Source of the DNA: Thermoflexales bacterium
Lineage (GTDB): Bacteria > Chloroflexota > Anaerolineae > B4-G1 > SLSP01
Reading direction: 5' to 3'
Assembly (NCBI GenBank): GCA_007130345.1
Contig: SLSP01000150.1
Coordinates: forward strand, 1-7,653
DNA length: 7,653 bases
This document shows positions 5,140 to 7,653 of the stretch, piece after piece. The translations under genes and the position numbers were made by a program. Under the pieces are notes generated by a model that was not told the DNA's origin, ran no database searches, and was given only the letters and a program-made list of their open reading frames with translations. Position 1 is the first letter of the stretch, and the number at the start of each line of letters is the position of its first letter.

Positions 5140-5168
5140 ATGATAAAGGAAAGTTGCCAGTCTGTCAA
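5140..5168 (-). promoter_or_regulatory. Near-consensus sigma70 promoter of topA
   Basis: On the minus strand TTGACA (5168-5163, 6 of 6) and TATCAT (5145-5140, 5 of 6) are separated by exactly 17 bp. The start point would be near 5133, giving a leader of about 37 nt. It lets topA be made independently of the upstream genes. topA promoters are often supercoiling-sensitive, but nothing here shows that directly. Confidence 0.8.
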
Positions 5169-5188
5169 GTCAGCGAAAAATCCACCCA

Positions 5189-6271
5189 TTACAGCAGAAT
5201 GTCCCGCCCGGCTTCACGCAGCCGTTGCACCACGTCGCGCACGCGCTGCGTCTGATTGCGGCGGCTGATAAGCAGCGCGTCGGGCGTGTCCACCACCACC
5301 AGATCGCGTACCCCAATGGCGGTGACGAGCCGTTGCCCCTCGGCCATGATCATCGAGTTCTCCGTGTCCAAAGCGATCACGTCGCCGGAAAGCGCGTTAC
5401 CCGCGTCGTCGGCGTCGCGCAACGCCATCACCGCGTCCCACGCGCCCACATCCGACCATCCCAAATCCACCGGGATCACGGCGACACGCTCCGCCCGCTC
5501 CATAATGCCGTAGTCGATGGTCTCTTTCTTCAGCGCGGGCCAACGCTCGGCCAGCGCGGAGGCGTACTCGCCCGCGTCGAGGGCCGCGCCCAGAGCGGTC
5601 AGCGTCGCGTCTAGGTCGGGCATCAGGCCGGCGATAGCGTCCAGGATGACCTGAGTGCGCCAGATGAACATGCCACTGTTCCAGGCATAGGTCTCCGCCG
5701 CCAGGAAAGCCAGCGCGCGCTCCGCATCGGGCTTCTCCACGAACGCTTCCACCGCGTAATAGTCGAAGTCGCCCGCCTGCCCTAGCCCCGCACCCCGGCG
5801 GATATAGCCGTAGCCCGTCGCCGGGTGCGTCGGCTCAATGCCGAGCGTGACCAGATACCCTTCTTCCGCCACCTGATGCGCCGCGCGCAACACCTCGCGG
5901 AAGCGGTCGGTGCGGCGGATGTAGTGATCGGCGGTCAGCACGGCCATCACCGCGCCGGGATCGCGCCGGTGCAGATGCAGCGCCGCCAGCCCGATGCACG
6001 AGGCCGTCCCCCGCCCCAGCGGCTCCACAATGAAATTCTCGCGGGGCAACTCCGGAACCTGCGCCGCCAACCCTTCGACCTGCTCCCCGGCAGTCACCAC
6101 CAGGATGCGCGCGTGGGGCAGCAGCGGCACCAGCCGATCCACCGCGAGTTGGAACATCGAGCGATCCCCCACCAGCTTGAGCATCTGCTTGGGGTGGGCC
6201 TGGCGGCTCATCGGCCACAAGCGCGTCCCGCCGCCGCCGGCCATAATCAAAGCGTACAGATTGTCAACCAC
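5189..6271 (-). CDS. manC: Mannose-1-phosphate guanylyltransferase (GDP-mannose pyrophosphorylase), monofunctional
   Basis: The 360-residue cytoplasmic enzyme joins GTP and mannose 1-phosphate to give GDP-mannose for glycan and surface polysaccharide synthesis. The nucleotidyltransferase domain starts at once with IMAGGGGTRLWPMSR (9-23) and HPKQ (26-29). It continues with EPLGRGTA (83-90), ADH (114-116), TGYGYI (152-157), VEKPD (178-182), WNSGMF (197-202), ETIDYGIME (250-258) and DLGWSDVGAWDA (269-280). The length equals the short class; the phosphomannose isomerase domain of bifunctional AlgA/ManC proteins is absent. Compared with the common wording, GRNTA reads GRGTA and PADH reads TADH, both mild changes. 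The start is GTG, supported by GGGAGG 6 nt upstream inside the end of dprA. The 2-nt gap to dprA shows an operon, although the two functions are unrelated. The alternative is a related hexose-1-phosphate nucleotidyltransferase, but PMSR and ETIDYGIME favour mannose. Confidence 0.92.
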   Translation of the reverse strand: MVDNLYALIMAGGGGTRLWPMSRQAHPKQMLKLVGDRSMFQLAVDRLVPLLPHARILVVTAGEQVEGLAAQVPELPRENFIVEPLGRGTASCIGLAALHLHRRDPGAVMAVLTADHYIRRTDRFREVLRAAHQVAEEGYLVTLGIEPTHPATGYGYIRRGAGLGQAGDFDYYAVEAFVEKPDAERALAFLAAETYAWNSGMFIWRTQVILDAIAGLMPDLDATLTALGAALDAGEYASALAERWPALKKETIDYGIMERAERVAVIPVDLGWSDVGAWDAVMALRDADDAGNALSGDVIALDTENSMIMAEGQRLVTAIGVRDLVVVDTPDALLISRRNQTQRVRDVVQRLREAGRDILL

Positions 6272-6273
6272 AG

Positions 6274-7422
6274 CTAACCTCCCTCATTCTCGATTTTCGT
6301 CGAATTTTTCGGCGCGACTTCGTACACTTCGCCCGCTTCCCGCACCCGCACGTAGTGCAGCGGCGACACCTGCCGCACCATGCCCTTCAGCTCCATCATC
6401 ACCAGCGTGCTGCTGACCGTCGCCACCGGCAGCCCCGCCTGCCGTGAGAGGTCGTCCAGGTGATGCGGCTCCGCGCTCAGTTCATCCAGAATTGTCGCTT
6501 CGGTAGCGTTCTCCGGCAGGATCATCCGCGCCTGTTGCTTCTCCGCCAGTTGATCCAGGTTGAGCGTCTCTAACACGTCCCGCACCTCGGTGAGGACGTG
6601 GGCGCCATCGCGCAGCAAGCGATTGCATCCCGCCGATCCGGGACTGAGGATGCTACCGGGCACAGCGAAGACCTCGCGTCCCTGGTCGGCGGCGAAATCC
6701 GCCGTGATGAGCGCGCCGCTGCGCAGCCCGGCCTCTGTCACGATCACGCCCAGGCTCAATCCGCTGATGATGCGATTGCGTGGCGGGAAATTGGAGGCTT
6801 CGGGGCGCGTGCCCATAGGATAATCGGAGACGACAGCGCCCTGTTCGGCGATGGCGTCCGCCAGCTTGCGATGTTCTGCGGGGTAGATATTATCGAGGCC
6901 GGAGCCGAGCACGGCGATAGTGCGCCCGCCGGCTTCCAGCGCGGCCTTGTGCGCGATGCCGTCTGCGCCGCGCGCCAGCCCACTGACCACCGTGACGCCG
7001 TGTTGCGCCAGGCCCAGCGCCATGCGGTGCGTCACCTCGCGCCCATAGACCGAGACCTTCCGCGTGCCCACAATGCCCACCGCCCACTCATCAGCGGGCG
7101 TGAGCGTGCCCCTCACGTAGAGCACCGGGGGAGCGTCGTCCAGGAGCGCCAGCGCGGCGGGATAGTCGGGGCTGTCCCAGGTCAGGGCGTGCGCGCCAAC
7201 GCGCGTCATCCGCTCGATAACGGTGTCCAAATCGACCTGGTGGCGCACCTTGAGCAGATTGCGCGTCGCGCGCCGATCCAACCGCAGCTCTCGCAACGCG
7301 GCTTCGGGCGCGTGCCACGCCGCCTCGATGCCGCCAAAGTGGTCTATCAACACGCGCAAACGCATCGGCCCGATGCCGCGCACCAGATTAAAGCCGAGCC
7401 AGTATTTGAGATTCTTCTGCAT
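6274..7422 (-). CDS. dprA: DNA-processing protein DprA (Smf)
   Basis: DprA binds incoming single-stranded DNA during natural transformation, shields it and loads RecA. The protein has 382 residues, a usual full length. An N-terminal helical part carries GIGPMRL (16-22), resembling a helix-hairpin-helix. The Rossmann-like core reads GIVGTRKVSVYG (116-127), VVSGLARGADGIAHKAAL (145-162), AVLGSGLDNIYPAEH (170-184), NFPPRNRIISGLS (211-223), EAGLRSGALITADFA (230-244), GREVFAVPGSI (248-258) and GCNRLLRDGAHV (265-276). A C-terminal winged-helix domain (about 303-358) contains LDDLSRQAGLPVATVSSTL. The start is ATG with AGGGAG 5 nt upstream. Its last Gly-Gly codons hold the ribosome site of the next gene. 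A hairpin separates it from rimM, and I see no strong promoter of its own. DprA also occurs in bacteria not known to be transformable, so competence is only suggested. Confidence 0.95.
   Translation of the reverse strand: MQKNLKYWLGFNLVRGIGPMRLRVLIDHFGGIEAAWHAPEAALRELRLDRRATRNLLKVRHQVDLDTVIERMTRVGAHALTWDSPDYPAALALLDDAPPVLYVRGTLTPADEWAVGIVGTRKVSVYGREVTHRMALGLAQHGVTVVSGLARGADGIAHKAALEAGGRTIAVLGSGLDNIYPAEHRKLADAIAEQGAVVSDYPMGTRPEASNFPPRNRIISGLSLGVIVTEAGLRSGALITADFAADQGREVFAVPGSILSPGSAGCNRLLRDGAHVLTEVRDVLETLNLDQLAEKQQARMILPENATEATILDELSAEPHHLDDLSRQAGLPVATVSSTLVMMELKGMVRQVSPLHYVRVREAGEVYEVAPKNSTKIENEGG
6278..6283 (-). promoter_or_regulatory. Shine-Dalgarno of the guanylyltransferase inside dprA
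   Basis: GGGAGG overlaps the final Gly-Gly codons of dprA and lies 6 nt before the GTG at 6271-6269. It fixes the GTG as the start. Because ribosomes finishing dprA pass directly over it, translational coupling is likely. Confidence 0.75.
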
Positions 7423-7438
7423 CAGCGCTCCCTATCAC

Positions 7439-7475
7439 AAAATCACGGGGCAGCGCTTAACGCGCTTACCCCGTG
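7439..7475 (-). terminator. Hairpin between rimM and dprA, probable terminator or attenuator
   Basis: On the minus strand CACGGGG (7475-7469) pairs over 7 bp with CCCCGTG (7450-7444). Inside, AGCGC pairs with GCGCT (7466-7462 with 7456-7452) around a 5-nt loop. After the stem come A and four Ts. It lies 66 nt past the rimM stop and only 16 nt before the dprA ATG. The right-hand stem base also overlaps a small inverted repeat, GTGCATTGCAC (7473-7483). Confidence 0.6.
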
Positions 7476-7541
7476 CATTGCACAGATGGGTATGGTTTAT
7501 TTTGAGGTGGTTGGTCTAATGCGTGAAGCGTGCCGCATCCT

Positions 7542-7653
7542 TCAGTCGCCGAGCAGACCCGGTAACGGGTGGATCACCATCCGCTGCGCCTCGAAGTCGA
7601 TGCTGCGGATCACGTCCTCAATAGCCGGAAGCAGGACTTCGCCACGCGGGCCG
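7542..7653 (-). CDS. rimM: C-terminus of ribosome maturation factor RimM (partial)
   Basis: The last 36 codons and TGA stop are present; the gene enters from the right edge. The peptide begins GPRGEVLLPAIEDVI and ends MVIHPLPGLLGD. This matches the PRC-barrel end of RimM, which typically reads EVLIPAI..., then a basic or acidic strand, then an (I/V)xPxPGLL ending. RimM binds ribosomal protein S19 and helps mature the 3' domain of 16S rRNA in the 30S subunit. In many bacteria it lies in a cluster with rpsP, a KH-domain gene and trmD, which would be expected to the right of the window. The short length leaves some doubt, but the PAI and PGLL wording is characteristic. Confidence 0.8.
   Translation of the reverse strand, partial: GPRGEVLLPAIEDVIRSIDFEAQRMVIHPLPGLLGD

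Overview
The window is a stretch of bacterial chromosome in which every supportable gene lies on the minus strand. The core genes run at about 60-65% GC. The gene content, an Eis-like acetyltransferase, a TopA carrying an extra N-terminal zinc ribbon and the abundance of short dispersed intergenic repeats suggest a Chloroflexota (Anaerolineae-like) genome. That placement is inference; no rRNA or other decisive marker is present.

Right half (2756-7653), housekeeping block. In transcription order it holds the 3' end of rimM (16S rRNA/30S maturation), a hairpin, dprA (DNA uptake and RecA loading), a monofunctional mannose-1-phosphate guanylyltransferase (GDP-mannose synthesis) and topA (topoisomerase I). 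dprA and the guanylyltransferase are separated by 2 nt, and the Shine-Dalgarno of the second lies in the last codons of the first, so they are almost certainly co-transcribed and probably translationally coupled. topA follows after 97 nt downstream of the guanylyltransferase stop region and has its own near-consensus sigma70 promoter (TTGACA, 17 bp, TATCAT). Two tandem hairpins end the block. The most notable protein feature is the four-cysteine, DUF5679-like ribbon fused ahead of the TopA TOPRIM domain.

Left half (1-2755), accessory block. It holds a full-length Eis-like GNAT acetyltransferase whose terminator is built into its last codons, then a small VOC/glyoxalase-fold gene, then the first 40 codons of a probable restriction-modification DNA methyltransferase at the left edge. 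The VOC gene is visibly poorer in GC (about 47% in the lines counted). It has its own promoter and a hairpin-rich leader, and it is bracketed by two direct copies of an intergenic repeat. This looks like an acquired or repeat-bounded cassette.

The intergenic DNA of the left half is rich in structure: a 28-bp perfect palindrome touching the -35 box of the methyltransferase gene, a repeat interrupted by a 37-bp element with 10-bp flanking duplications, and a 70-bp imperfect hairpin with ACACGGA units at exactly 10-bp spacing. I found no tRNA, rRNA, CRISPR array or transposase gene. No wholly new multi-gene system is visible. The left edge may lead into a restriction-modification or defence locus that the window does not show.
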